Shown here: piece after piece, positions 36,101 through 44,894 of the stretch
Numbering within the stretch: position 1 is the stretch's first letter
Layout: every line of letters begins with the position of its first letter
DNA from: Nymphaea colorata
Lineage: Eukaryota > Streptophyta > Magnoliopsida > Nymphaeales > Nymphaeaceae
DNA length: 64,000 bases
Direction: 5' to 3'
Assembly: GCF_008831285.2 (NCBI RefSeq)
Contig: NC_045142.1
Coordinates: 11,236,716-11,300,715, forward strand
Notes under the pieces: generated by a model
Database searches by the model: none
Seen by the model: only the letters and a program-made list of their open reading frames with translations
What the model was told of the DNA's origin: nothing
Position numbers and translations under genes: made by a program

Positions 36101-36498
36101 CAAGGGGAAGCTGCAAGCTGGCGAACCTGATGCAGTTCAGCCCACAGCTGCCCACGCAAAGCCCCAACGCAAGGGCCATAAACCGCTGTAACCAGGACCG
36201 GACCATTAGGCCAAAATCCGCTGAGAGAAGCAGAGATAGAGTACCTTCCGACATGCACAATAGCCCCTGTAAGGGGTGGAGACCAAGCCAGCAGGATGCC
36301 GCCCGCTGCTCCACAAGCTGGAAGGAACCCAAAGGACGGCTGACGCAACAAAGTACGAACACAAGCGTGAGAGATGACAGACATCTTGGTCTCAACCATA
36401 ATAAGCACCGAAGGCCCATGCTGACGGATCCAAGAAGAGAGATACCTACGCCGATAACGGGCACTGAGGCCCCGTACATTCCAACATGCAACCCTCAT
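33163..36498 (-). CDS. LINE-1 ORF2: endonuclease-reverse transcriptase, 1111 residues, intact
   Basis: Uninterrupted frame from ATG (36498-36496). The N-terminus M-R-V-A-C-W-N-V-R-G-L is the start of the APE-type endonuclease that nicks target DNA; the S-D-H catalytic box is at about residue 220. The reverse transcriptase (about 430-760) shows K-A-P-G-I-D-G-F, K-L-D-I-S-K-A-F-D-S-V, G-L-R-Q-G-C-P-L-S-P and Y-A-D-D (about 680), all catalytic aspartates kept. A zf-RVT-like finger C-F-L-C...H-L-F-T-S-C (CX2CX8HX4C) is at about 995-1013. No RNase H domain follows. Length fits plant L1 ORF2. The start overlaps the stop of the upstream frame (ATGA). Long frames on the other strand here are composition shadows. 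Confidence 0.96.
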   Translation of the reverse strand: MRVACWNVRGLSARYRRRYLSSWIRQHGPSVLIMVETKMSVISHACVRTLLRQPSFGFLPACGAAGGILLAWSPPLTGAIVHVGRYSISASLSGFWPNGPVLVTAVYGPCVGALRGQLWAELHQVRQLAASPWFLAGDFNCLLSPADSSSPVTSGPSMSAFRSFVDEFGLFDVPSTNGTFTWSNNRNPSILRRLDCIFLSPELFSAFPSSSLVLGPRHLSDHAPLLFSLLRGRAGTGHARFRFEIWWLRDESFVATVPNWWARAVNGRWAAFRLSRKLHSIRREALAWKRIFWSSKFLEVAVWDEEIMSLQASDNISADQSSRLLCLQCLAQEWRMRESIHWQQRSRLGWLAHGDQNSRFFHLAASQRRRQTLLKSMGFGGRIFLGDDILPALSAHFKDFYSKPLRFRATLPDFHLSSLSVSCAIALERPFQHQEIKNAVWALGSGKAPGIDGFPVEFFRTFWEVCSADVFAFCDEFASNSVFLKEFNQATCVLVPKRPNPTDVTHFRPISILGTPYKIIAKLLSMRLAPVMPSVINLFQVAFVKGRRLQDAVVLANEVVHSLYCLQLPSFILKLDISKAFDSVSWEFLSDLLTRLAFGPSFRQWIMSLVTGAQLAVSFNGKCGDFFYLERGLRQGCPLSPLLFNLVAESFSALFHHATVVGFLTPHSLPHLPSFSTLQYADDFLLFDSASRQQVVRTWLILRVFELISGLSINSAKCHLSFIHADPATVLLAEACFGCKATSLPMDYLGLQITLSPPAPSFWDGVEQKLTDRLQCWQGKLLSLPGRITLAKHCLASVPLHALSVFRPPVAVLRRFDKLIRKFVWDGDRLSDRLAHWDVVAFPRLLEGAGVTNLSRACESSMCSWWWRLATEHSPITQFISSKFDLLSPSVWHSSISHISPSHFWSDMFSVLPLFLRLADLSSFTSPSWPLSPTREFTFSSCYLASFGPSVASLPPRSLWSPGPSPRAIAFVWLLLTGHINTFDHLQRLGISLANQCFLCLVATESRVHLFTSCPFFFSVLASTWPSLVSNLPNPPSIRLFFLFCPSPHLTASWGHVWRPWLISAWWRIWVERNNRVFRGTFSSPDSVARLVQGDIQFAIRIKRRRLTAVG

Positions 36499-36902
36499 GG
36501 GGAAACCACGTGAAGCGACGAACGTCTGGCCGCCCTGGCGGCACCAGGAGGGAGGACGGAGGCTGCAGAAGCCCCAATCCTACGCAATTCCCGCCGCAAC
36601 CTGGCCAGGCTGGAGCGGGAGACCGGTGCCACAGCGGCAGCAAAAGAGGACCGCAACAAATCAAGTTGCTTAGGCGGAAGAGAGACCTTAAGAGCGTCAA
36701 GCGCATCCGGGAGGGAGATGCCCAACTCAGCATCCAACAAGGGGGCAACAGGTGGCAACCTATCGGGCAGGGAGTGACGACCCATAGGACTCGTGGTGGG
36801 GCTAGACAACTGAACAGGGGAGGACGAGGGGGCAGAGGTGAACTCAGACTCAGACCGCAGGGCAGGGCTAACCGGTGGGAGGGGCAGGTAGGTGGGGTTT
36901 AG
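36495..36902 (-). CDS. LINE-1 ORF1 C-terminal frame ending in the ATGA overlap
   Basis: This minus-strand frame stays open across the end of the 443-codon ORF1 frame and well upstream of it (to about 37.2 kb). It terminates with TGA at 36497-36495, sharing ATGA with the ORF2 start. It contains Leu/Ala/Arg-rich helix-like sequence (L-A-R-L-R-R-E-L-R-R-I-G-A-S). It has no ATG of its own in this stretch, so it is probably the C-terminal part of ORF1 reached by frameshifting, splicing or after a frameshift mutation. Type and exact limits are inference. Confidence 0.45.
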   Translation of the reverse strand, partial: LNPTYLPLPPVSPALRSESEFTSAPSSSPVQLSSPTTSPMGRHSLPDRLPPVAPLLDAELGISLPDALDALKVSLPPKQLDLLRSSFAAAVAPVSRSSLARLRRELRRIGASAASVLPPGAARAARRSSLHVVSP

Positions 36903-38230
36903 AGTCGAGCAGCGACTGAGTCTAGGGAGCAGAATATGCAGGGAAGGCCAGTAAGAGCTAAAGCTACCGTCAAAAGAAACAGAAAAAACCCAAGGCAGAT
37001 AGGCAAAGGAGGAGGTCTTGGGTGTAAGGGGGGCATAGGGGGGCCAGTAACCAAGGTAAAGAGCAACGTACAGGCAACGGAGGGAGAATGACTGACTGGG
37101 GGTGCCGAGACTCCAGAGGCCAAGACAACGCAGGCCGCAGTCAGACGAGAGCGAGCAACAACAGCAGCCTCAAGGGAAAGACCCTCTGCCGACGGGCGGG
37201 CAACCGAAAGAGACGGTGCGGACGACCGAACATCGCCAAGGTCAGACTGAGCAGCAACTCGCAACGGGTCGGGGCAGCCCGAGGTGGACTCGCGTGGAGC
37301 CCCAGCTCGCAAAGCAGGAAAAGGAAAGGGCGAGCAGGGTACCTCAGAGGAGCGTGGCAGAGAGCAGGCTAGACTCCTTCGCTGAGGAGAGGCAGGCGCC
37401 CACGGTGAGGGAAGCAAGGGCGGAAGCTGAGAAGGCGGCAGCTCTACCACCGAAGAGCACTGGTGCGGCGGATCACCTGGCCGGAAAACCTGCGGAACCT
37501 GTACCAAAAAAGGAGGACCCCGCGTTCCAGGACAAGTAGGCCCAGGCCAAGGAAGTCTGATAGAGCCAAAGAACATAGAGCTTTCGCCCAAAGAAGGTGA
37601 CCGCTGAACAACTTGCAGAGGAACCTGGACCCAGAAGGAAGCAGTGACCGCTGCAAAACCATGTCGTCGCGCAAAAAGGCGACGATCATTCTGACAAGCA
37701 GGAAAGCGACATCGAGAACACGTGACGGCCCGGCGGCCGTTCAAGGAAGCACACCTCTGACACCACCACTGGCCCCATCTGACTCGGATAGAAGCAACAG
37801 ACCGGAGAAGGTGACGAAGCCTGGAAGCACGCCGAGAAGAGGGGACACACCACGGTGATGGGGCTGGCCTACCAACGGAGACCACCTTGGGGAGCCTCGG
37901 CCGCAAGGAACAGTCACCCATCTGCAGAAGGAGAAAACAACAACGCGCTGGCGGGAGGAAGGCCTGGAGGAGCCCGCGAGCATCTTTCAGCTGAAGTGTG
38001 CCGGCGAAAACGCAATTGAAGATAGTAGACTGCCAACTGAAAGACAAAGCCTGCGCTTGACGAACCCCCTCAGGCGAGCAAAGAAAACCGATCGCCGCAC
38101 GACAAAGCAAGCGATTAAGAGGGAGGGGGTTACCCGGCCTGATACCACAAAGACTAGGACCCCCAACCCAAACCCCCGAGGGCGGCCGCAAAGGCGGGGG
38201 AGGAGGAAGGGCTGCCATGACACCCCCCAT
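36899..38230 (-). CDS. LINE-1 ORF1 candidate with RanBP2-type zinc finger pattern
   Basis: An open frame of 443 codons in the position of LINE ORF1, the RNA-binding partner of ORF2. Pro-rich start; at residues 155-174 the spacing W-x-C-x2-C-x3-N-x6-C-x2-C (W155, C157, C160, N164, C171, C174; 37709-37768) matches the RanBP2-type zinc finger exactly. I see neither the RRM or DUF4283 domain nor the CCHC knuckle usual in plant L1 ORF1. The region is GC-rich and open in several frames, so the true frame needs caution, and the downstream part may shift to the frame ending at 36495. Confidence 0.5.
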   Translation of the reverse strand: MGGVMAALPPPPPLRPPSGVWVGGPSLCGIRPGNPLPLNRLLCRAAIGFLCSPEGVRQAQALSFSWQSTIFNCVFAGTLQLKDARGLLQAFLPPARCCFLLLQMGDCSLRPRLPKVVSVGRPAPSPWCVPSSRRASRLRHLLRSVASIRVRWGQWWCQRCASLNGRRAVTCSRCRFPACQNDRRLFARRHGFAAVTASFWVQVPLQVVQRSPSLGESSMFFGSIRLPWPGPTCPGTRGPPFLVQVPQVFRPGDPPHQCSSVVELPPSQLPPLLPSPWAPASPQRRSLACSLPRSSEVPCSPFPFPALRAGAPRESTSGCPDPLRVAAQSDLGDVRSSAPSLSVARPSAEGLSLEAAVVARSRLTAACVVLASGVSAPPVSHSPSVACTLLFTLVTGPPMPPLHPRPPPLPICLGFFLFLLTVALALTGLPCIFCSLDSVAARL

Positions 38231-38394
38231 GGTGCAAGAGTAAAGAAAAAGGAACCTGTTTTCACAGGCAATTCAACAAACAGTTACAGTGCAGCTTGCA
38301 CAAATGCAGGGAGAGACGTCCCACGGCTCCAGCGCTCCCCAAGCGACAGAGAGGGCAGGGGGAAGAGCTGCATTGCTCGGGGAAATGGGGGGAC

Positions 38395-38826
38395 AACGCC
38401 GTGCTGCCCCAGACGGACGGCGAAGACGAGCGAGCGGGCGGTGGGGGCAGAAGGAGAGACGGGCGGGTGGTGGGGCCGACGGGAGATAGAGAGGGCGAGT
38501 GGGGCCAGACGAGCGGGCGGTGGGGCAGACGGAGAGACGGGCGGGCGGTGGGGTCGACGGGAGAAAGAGAGAGCGAGTGGGGAGCAGGGGGAAGAGTGGA
38601 CGAGCACGAGGAGGCGGGCGAGAGAGGAGAGTGAGAGGTCGGGCGGACGAGAGAGGAGAGAGGTCGGGCGGAGCGGGCGGTGGGGCAGACGGAGAGACGG
38701 GCGGGCGGTGGGGTCGACGGGCGGAGCGGGCGGTGGGGCAGACGGAGAGACGGGCGGGCGGGCGGTGAGGTCGGGCGGAGCGGGCGGTGGGGCAGACGGA
38801 GAGACGGGCGGGCGGTCGGGCGGACC
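38395..38826. repeat. GC-rich minisatellite in the LINE-1 5' leader
   Basis: Units such as GGGGCAGACGGAGAGACGGGCGGGCGGT and GGTCGGGCGGAGCGGGCGGT recur about six or more times with variable spacing. Tandem repeats in the 5' leader are known in other LINEs as promoter modules; that role here is inference. Confidence 0.88.
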
Positions 38827-38855
38827 GAGAGAGAGAGAGAGAGAGAGAGGAGAGT

Positions 38856-38903
<48 letters not shown>
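38827..38903. repeat. (GA)n tracts at the LINE-1 5' end
   Basis: Two GA runs, about 38827-38849 and 38858-38903, separated by GAGAGTCT-like bases. On the LINE strand they are (TC)n immediately upstream of the element. Confidence 0.95.
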
Positions 38904-38906
<3 letters not shown>

Positions 38907-39403
38907 GGACTAGAAGGGACAGATAGGTTACATTCTAGTTTAACATGAATCCTCACTGGTCCAACTATACATTCTAGTTTTACATACAATACCAAAAAAC
39001 AAAATGTACGAACCAGGGTAGACATGGACATATAAATCTTTCTTCGTTTTTAGGAATCATCAATGTGGTAAGATTATGGTCCTTTCTTTCTCTCTGACAC
39101 ACACAATGTATGCATTGGAGAGAGATGTTGCAGCATAAGGGTTCACCAAGTCACTCGATTATTTTGTACGTGATTTTCATTTATTGGAGTCGTTGTATAG
39201 TGTAAAACAAAGCATGCACATTCATGTCTGGCTTGTTTAAAGTAAATGAAAGTAAAGAAAAGGGAATTGTACACAATAAAAAGAAATGAATAGACACAAA
39301 TGGCAATAGGTTTATTATTAGGTAAAAAGACATCTGGAGATAATTATTTAGAAGATAAAAAGGTCCAATCCGTAGGAGCACGAGACCAGCAGCGACCAGC
39401 AAG
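38904..39403. other. Spacer, likely includes the 3' UTR of the polyketide synthase
   Basis: No gene recognised. A short partial copy of the end of exon 2 (AGGTCCAATCC(G/C)TAGGAGCACG) is repeated at about 39361-39384, just after the stop codon. Confidence 0.55.
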
Positions 39404-40583
39404 CTAGGCACTTATTGGTACGCTGTGCAGGACGAGTGCATCGATAGTGATGCCAGGTCCAATCCCTAGGAGCACGCCCCACTCCAATCCTTCACCAGTC
39501 GTGGCCAAGCCTTCCTCCTTCGATTTCTTCCTCATCTCATCCATGACGAACAGCACAGAAGCGCTTGACATGTTCCCATACTCGCTCAACACATACTTAC
39601 AAGCTTGCAGCTTCTCCGTCTTCAATTTCAATCGCTCCTCCATTTGGTTCAGGATTGCAGGCCCTCCTGGATGGACAATAAAAAAAATCGAGTTCCAGTC
39701 CCAGATGCCAAGCTGGCCGAATGCCTCGATCAAGATCTTCTCAATGTTGGTAGAGACGAGTGTCGGGAGTCGTGGTTGGAGTTGGATAGTCAAACCCATT
39801 TCCTTTAGGTGCCCTTCCACGGCCCCCTCGCTATCGGGCAAAATGGTTTCGAAGGCCGAAGCGATCTCGAAAACGGCTTTCTCGACGTTGGGGAGAGGGT
39901 CGGCCCCAACTATAACAGCAGCAGCTCCATCACCAAAGAGTGCTTGGCCGACTAAGTTATCGATTTGAGTCCCGCTGCCTGGTCCGCGAAATAGGACGAC
40001 ACTCATCTCGCAGCATATGACCAGCACCCTTGCGCCCTTGTTGTTCTCTGCTATGTCCTTGGCTATGCGCAATGTTGCACCCCCGCCAAAGCAGCCTTGC
40101 TGGTATAACATGACTCGCTGGACTGAGGGGCTTAGACCTAGGAGCTTGATCACTTGGTAATCCGCACCGGGCAGGTCCACTCCGCCTATGGTGGAAAAGA
40201 TGAGGTGGGTGATGCTTGATTTAGGCTGGTCCCATTCTTGGATGGCCTTGACTGCAGCCTCCTTGCCCAGGCGAGGCACCTCGGCTATCAGCATGGCCTG
40301 ACGCACATCCAGTGTCGGGGCCATGTAGGTACAAATGTTCGGGTGCTTTTTCAGCATCTCTTCTGTCAGGAACATATGCCTTTTCTTTATTGTCGTTTTT
40401 TCACCTGAACATACGTAAATGCACACTTGTAATATATGAGTTATTATCAGATCGTAGTACTCATTTGGAAATGGCATTTCTTTTTTCTTTGAGTTGCTGA
40501 TGTTATTGCTTATGCAACTCACATCATAATCCAAAAAGTTACAAAATATGAATAGAAAATGCAAAAATTGGTTGTAATCTGGC

Positions 40584-40625
<42 letters not shown>

Positions 40626-41073
40626 TTGTAAATACCAGAGTACTAACATATTGTAAACGCTAGATCTTTTAATTTTTGTGTCAAAAAATGATGCAAACAA
40701 AATGCGAACATCCTAACATGTTTATAGGCAGCAATTCAACGTAAATCATGTTTTAATTTAAGTTATTTGTGTAAAAAAAAGAATTGATTTTTTAGTATCA
40801 AAATTCTATAACAGCCGTTCATCTTTTATTATTAAATAACGAGCATGATTAAAGTAAAAAATAATCAGATAACTCATAAACAAAAACTTTTGTATTTATT
40901 TTTAATAGGTCTGGTTTTGATCTGTTACCTTAATAGTATGGTATTTACTAATACAAGGTGATGAAATGTCTATCATCATTTTCTTTTTTGTTTTTCTCTT
41001 AATCATTTATTATGATGGATTAGATTGTCCTGATAGGTGGTTGGGTGACTCTTAAAGTAAGAACCACAATTCA

Positions 41074-41168
<95 letters not shown>

Positions 41169-41788
41169 AGAAAAATCATCAACCTAAAAAAATCAAGAAT
41201 TGAGTTTGTTCCTTATCCATTTAGCATCTAAGTGTGTAATATATTTATATACATATACACTTAAGCAGCAAGTCCCTAGCTAGTGAGAAGAAGTTATATT
41301 TCAAAGTTTTTTTATATAACACTAATCTGATGTAATACTTCCTAACTAGTGTGACAAAACTGTACTTTGCCCCTTTTTTTAGCATGATTTTTTGTGCATT
41401 TGATAACAATTCTAGTCAACATGCACAGCAATATTGTTACTGATGGTGATCAATCTCAAACGACTTTGCTTGATGAATAGATCTTAACCTTGTCTATTGT
41501 AAGTTTGATTTAATCTCTGAAAAGTGTACAAATTATGATACGCAGACATCAAATTCTAAAATCCTGTAACAAATTCACATTATGCTAAAGAATAAGTAAT
41601 TACGTACAAATTCTCTTGAACTTTTCCTTGAGTTCGGTCATGTGCTCGCTGTTGGTGATCCTGAAATAGTAGTCCGGATAGCTGCCCTGTTCAACTGTAT
41701 TTGGCGGCACGGCTGTTCCGATCGCTAACACAGCAGCACGGCCGATGGACCTTTGCCCTACTGAGAACTCACCAATATTGCTTGCCAT
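39404..41788 (-). CDS. Type III polyketide synthase (chalcone synthase family), two exons, intact
   Basis: Joined exons 41788-41608 and 40404-39404 encode 393 residues, the usual family length. The intron splits a Cys codon (T|GT, residue 61), the conserved chalcone synthase intron site, with a GT donor at 41607 and AG acceptor at 40405. The family condenses malonyl-CoA onto a CoA starter in the cytosol. The catalytic triad is present: C165 in Q-Q-G-C-F, H305 in V-H-P-G-G-P-A-I, N338 in E-Y-G-N-M-S-S. The G-I-G-P-G loop is near the C-terminus. By my alignment to alfalfa chalcone synthase numbering, pocket residues differ: 132 Thr to Ile, 133 Ser to Gly, 197 Thr to Leu, 265 Phe to Ile. That argues against plain chalcone synthase. 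The start at 41788 was chosen by the match to the paralogue at 17757; an upstream in-frame ATG (41866) lies at the TATA box. Product unknown. Confidence 0.95.
40405..41607 (-). other. Intron of the polyketide synthase, with long (TA)n tracts
   Basis: 1203 bp, GT...AG. Holds (TA)n at about 40589-40621 and a longer tract at about 41077-41162. The paralogue's intron is at the identical codon position. Confidence 0.93.
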
Positions 41789-41861
41789 CTGAGAGAGAGA
41801 GCAAAAAGCTACTTGGTTATGAAGATACTTGGTGATTGGTGAGGAACATGCTTGTTTTCTT

Positions 41862-41872
41862 GGCATTTATAG
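41862..41872 (-). promoter_or_regulatory. TATA box of the polyketide synthase
   Basis: CTATAAATGCC on the minus strand, about 78 bp before the chosen ATG. The same sequence stands before the paralogue (about 17611-17621). Confidence 0.8.
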
Positions 41873-42869
41873 AGCAGTACAAAGGTAATGGCCTCCCTAT
41901 CCTGGTTGAATTAAGTTGAATGGTTGATGAGCCCGTGGCCCTCACCTCATCTACTTTAGACGTTGCTTCTTTGTGTTCATTCACTGAAAAGGAACAACAA
42001 AATAGCTTTCAGTAAAGCCTCGAACGAGAAACACAAAATCGGCCGATTTAAAGGGAGACGTATCAAATAGCCTCGAATGATTGGAAGGAATGGCCCGACA
42101 TATGCTTCTTATTCTCTTATTGAGTATAGAAAACTAACTTCCATACAGATTCAACTATATGGGTAAAGATTCGGAGCACCTGGTAACAGTTATCAAGAAA
42201 AAATAAATGTGATAAAAGAAAGAAGGGGCTGGACTTTGTTATTATATATGGCATAATAAGCTACTAAATCAAGATTCGAATCTCCTCAAACCCTTTAGTC
42301 GTGTTCACCAACAGTAAGCACGCAACAATCCAATTGGACTTTGATATTTTTTCCATAAGATATTTGTATTGGAAACAACAACTTTTCACCAGAGAAGGAC
42401 GCTGAATAATTACATTTACTTTGTATGAGATAAAACAAGACCTCAAACATAATGGAAATGGTTTAACTTGAGATATTCAACCATGAACCAGTTGATATGC
42501 AAATGGTCCCTAGAGTGATATTTTTCATCTTTTTCATCAAAAAATGTCAAAGTAACGGGTATCCTCTCTTGTGAGACTGCCCTGAGCGGTGCAGCATAGC
42601 TAGTTGGATTTGGTGGGTCAGTGAAAGGTTCAATTCTCACATGCATTATTATTTGAATTGTAAAGGGTGGATATGTGTTACTTCTCATCCAAATTCCAAA
42701 ACAGCCCAGGACCCCTAGGATAAAAAGAAAAGGAGAGGCTTTGGAATTTTGGTATTATAAAACAATAGGCACAAAGACTCTTGGAAAAGAAAGAAGAAGA
42801 TCTCTGTCATAACCATATGGCCGAACAATCTATTCTTTAACAAGAAAAGGGTGAAATAGATGGCATGAG
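41873..42869. other. Upstream region of the polyketide synthase; otherwise unassigned
   Basis: The first about 80 bp (to about 41955) are conserved with the paralogue (GGCTCATCAACCATTCAACTT). Beyond that I see no gene. Confidence 0.55.
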
Positions 42870-43215
42870 GAAGGGGTAAAATATTCTATGTGGTTCAGCC
42901 ACTCGTGATTTCTTCATCCCTGGTAAAAAATTGATAAATTTAGAGATGAAAAGGAATAATTGACTAATTTATTGTTCCTAATCTACCTTCTCCACAATAA
43001 ATGGCAATCAATTTAATGAAATTCCATAAAGAGGAGGAATGAACCAAAACGATCAAACCAAGCTCCAGAAGACTATCGAAGATAGTAAATACATGCTGTA
43101 GTTTGCGCACTAGTTTGGATTTTCAGAGTCGTAAGCCCAAGCAATTGATGCATATGAATAGGCTTATTAAGAAATCCATATAATAAAGCATTTTGAATGT
43201 CAAGTTGTTTAGTGG
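42870..43215 (-). pseudogene. Copia reverse transcriptase fragment
   Basis: Minus-strand reading of about 43060-43210 gives Q-L-D-I-Q-N-A-L-L-Y-G-F-L, and further on S-G-A-W-F-D-R-F. This is a decayed Copia reverse transcriptase segment (Q-L-D-V-x-N-A-F-L-H-G; A-P-R-A-W). GTGGTTCAGCCACTCGTG at about 42892 resembles LTR sequence of Copia-4. It abuts LINE-2. Confidence 0.6.
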
Positions 43216-43219
43216 TCTA

Positions 43220-44894
43220 ATGCTTTTCCGCCTTATTTCGTCATGCTGCGGTCGTTGATTTCCTCACACCACATTCACTCCCCCACTTATAGGCATTCTT
43301 TACCTTCCATTATGCTGACGACTTTCTCTTGTTTGGCACTACTTCTCACCAACAGATTGTGAGAACTTGGCTCATCATTCGAGTTTTTGAACTCAACTCA
43401 AGTCTTTTTATTAATTCCTTTAAATGTTTCCTTTTTTTGATTCACGCGGATGTGGCCACGATATTTCTTGCAAAAGCTTGCTTTGGACGTACGGCTGTTC
43501 TGCTCATGGACTACTTGAGTCTTCAGATTACGTTGTCACCTCATGTGCCCTCCTTTTGGGATGGAGTGGAGTAGGAGCATGTGAATTGCCTCTAATGTTG
43601 TTAAGGAAAACTACTTTCCCTCGTAGGTCGTATTACTCTTGCTAAGTATTGTCTTGTGTCTGTCCTCTTCTATGCTCTTTGTGGTCTTTCGACCTCCTGT
43701 GGATGTCCTGAGAAGGTTTGAGAAGATCATTCGTAGTTTTCTTTATGATGGTGATCGACCATTGGATTGCCTTGTGCGTTGGGATATTGTTGTCATTCCA
43801 CATCATCTTAGGGGTGTTGGGGTTACAAACCTTAGTTGGGTATGTAAGTCCTCCTTGTGTTTCTTGTGGTGGCGTCTGGCAACTGACCATTTCACTATCA
43901 CCTTTTTTATCTGTTTCACATATGACATGTCATCTCTCAGTGCTTGACATATTTTCCTCTCTCACACATCTTCCTCTCACTTTTGGTGCGGTCTGCTTTA
44001 TGTAATTCTCATTTTCTTCTGCCTTACTGACCTTCCATCGCTTGCCCCCCATCCTGACCTCATTCACCTTCCCATGGATTCACTTTTTTTTTCTTGCTAC
44101 CTGGCCTCCTTTAGTTTTTGACTTCTTTCGTTGAGTCACTCCCACCTCCGTCAAATTGGTTCCCAGGTCCCTCTCCTTGTATCATTGCTTTTGTATGACC
44201 TCTTCTTGTTGGCCACATCAATACATTTGACCACCTACAATGTCTTGACATTAATTTAGCTAACCAGTGTTCCCTTTGTCTCACCGCGCCTGAGTTTCGA
44301 GTTTACCTTTTTATCTCATACCCTTTCTTCTATAGTATTTCTGCCTCTGCAGAGCCTTCTTTTTTTTGTAGCCTTCCTGACCTGCCTTCCATTTGCCTTT
44401 ATTTAATCTGTTATCTTTCCCCTCACTTACCCTTTTCCTAAGGTCGTGTTTGGAGGCTGTGGCTTATATCCTCTTGGTGGTACACTTGAGAGGAGTGCAA
44501 AAATAGAGTTTTCAGGGGCACCTCCTCATCACCAAATTTTTGGCACGTCTTGTGCAGAGGGATGTCCACTTTACTATTAAGCTACAACACCATCTTTCTT
44601 TTGTTGTTGATTGACTCTCTTCGTCTATCCACTTTCTCCCCATCCCTTTTATTCTGTTTTATTGTGTTGCTGTCTTATATATTTCATTCTTCTATTTTGT
44701 TTTTGCAGTTTATTCTTGTATCTAGGGAATTTCTTGTCTTCTCCCCATCCCTTTTATTCTGTTTTATTGTGTTTCTGTCTTATATATTTCATTCTTCTAT
44801 TTTGTTTTTGCGGTTTGTTCTTGTATCTAGGGAATTTCTTGTCCCTAAATTTTGTTATGCATTCCCATTTTATCGGCATCTCTCTCTCTCTCTT
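43220..44894 (+). mobile_element. LINE-2: 5'-truncated, decayed copy of the LINE-1 family
   Basis: Matches LINE-1 from just before the catalytic box to the 3' end (LINE-1 about 34590-33007). Frame 43329-43574 follows L-I-x-R-V-F-E-L, I-H-A-D and M-D-Y-L-S-L-Q-I-T-L-S-P-x-x-P-S-F-W-D-G-V-E. Y-A-D-D appears at about 43310-43323 (TATGCTGACGAC). Further blocks continue in broken frames to about 44560. The 3' UTR ends TTTTATCGGC (44868-44877) and then (TC)n (44879-44894), as in LINE-1. Confidence 0.92.
44634..44843. repeat. 105-bp tandem duplication in the LINE-2 3' UTR
   Basis: TTCTCCCCATCCCTTTTATT begins at 44634 and 44739; copies are nearly identical. LINE-1 has a single version of this part. 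Confidence 0.92.

Larger units (their letters stand above)
33007..38857 (-). mobile_element. LINE-1: full-length L1-type non-LTR retrotransposon bordered by (TC)n on both sides
   Basis: A minus-strand element of about 5.8 kb. From its 5' end: minisatellite-rich GC-rich leader (38857-38231), ORF1 region (38230-36495), intact ORF2 (36498-33163), 3' UTR of about 155 bp, then (TC)n. The 5' end is followed outward by another (TC)n tract (38858-38903). No poly(A) tail and no clear target duplication outside the GA tracts. GC content is far above its surroundings. The intact ORF2 suggests a young, possibly mobile copy. Confidence 0.9.

Noticed and set aside
35736-36491. 251-codon minus-strand frame overlapping the ORF2 endonuclease
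   Set aside because: Out-of-frame shadow; ORF2 in the other frame has the conserved endonuclease residues.
38057-38926. 289-codon plus-strand frame and 252-codon minus-strand frame over the minisatellite
   Set aside because: Arg/Gly/Glu or Ser/Pro repeats produced by the GGGCGG minisatellite and (GA)n tract.
39447-39968. 173-codon frame opposite polyketide synthase exon 2
   Set aside because: Antisense to a clearly conserved coding exon.
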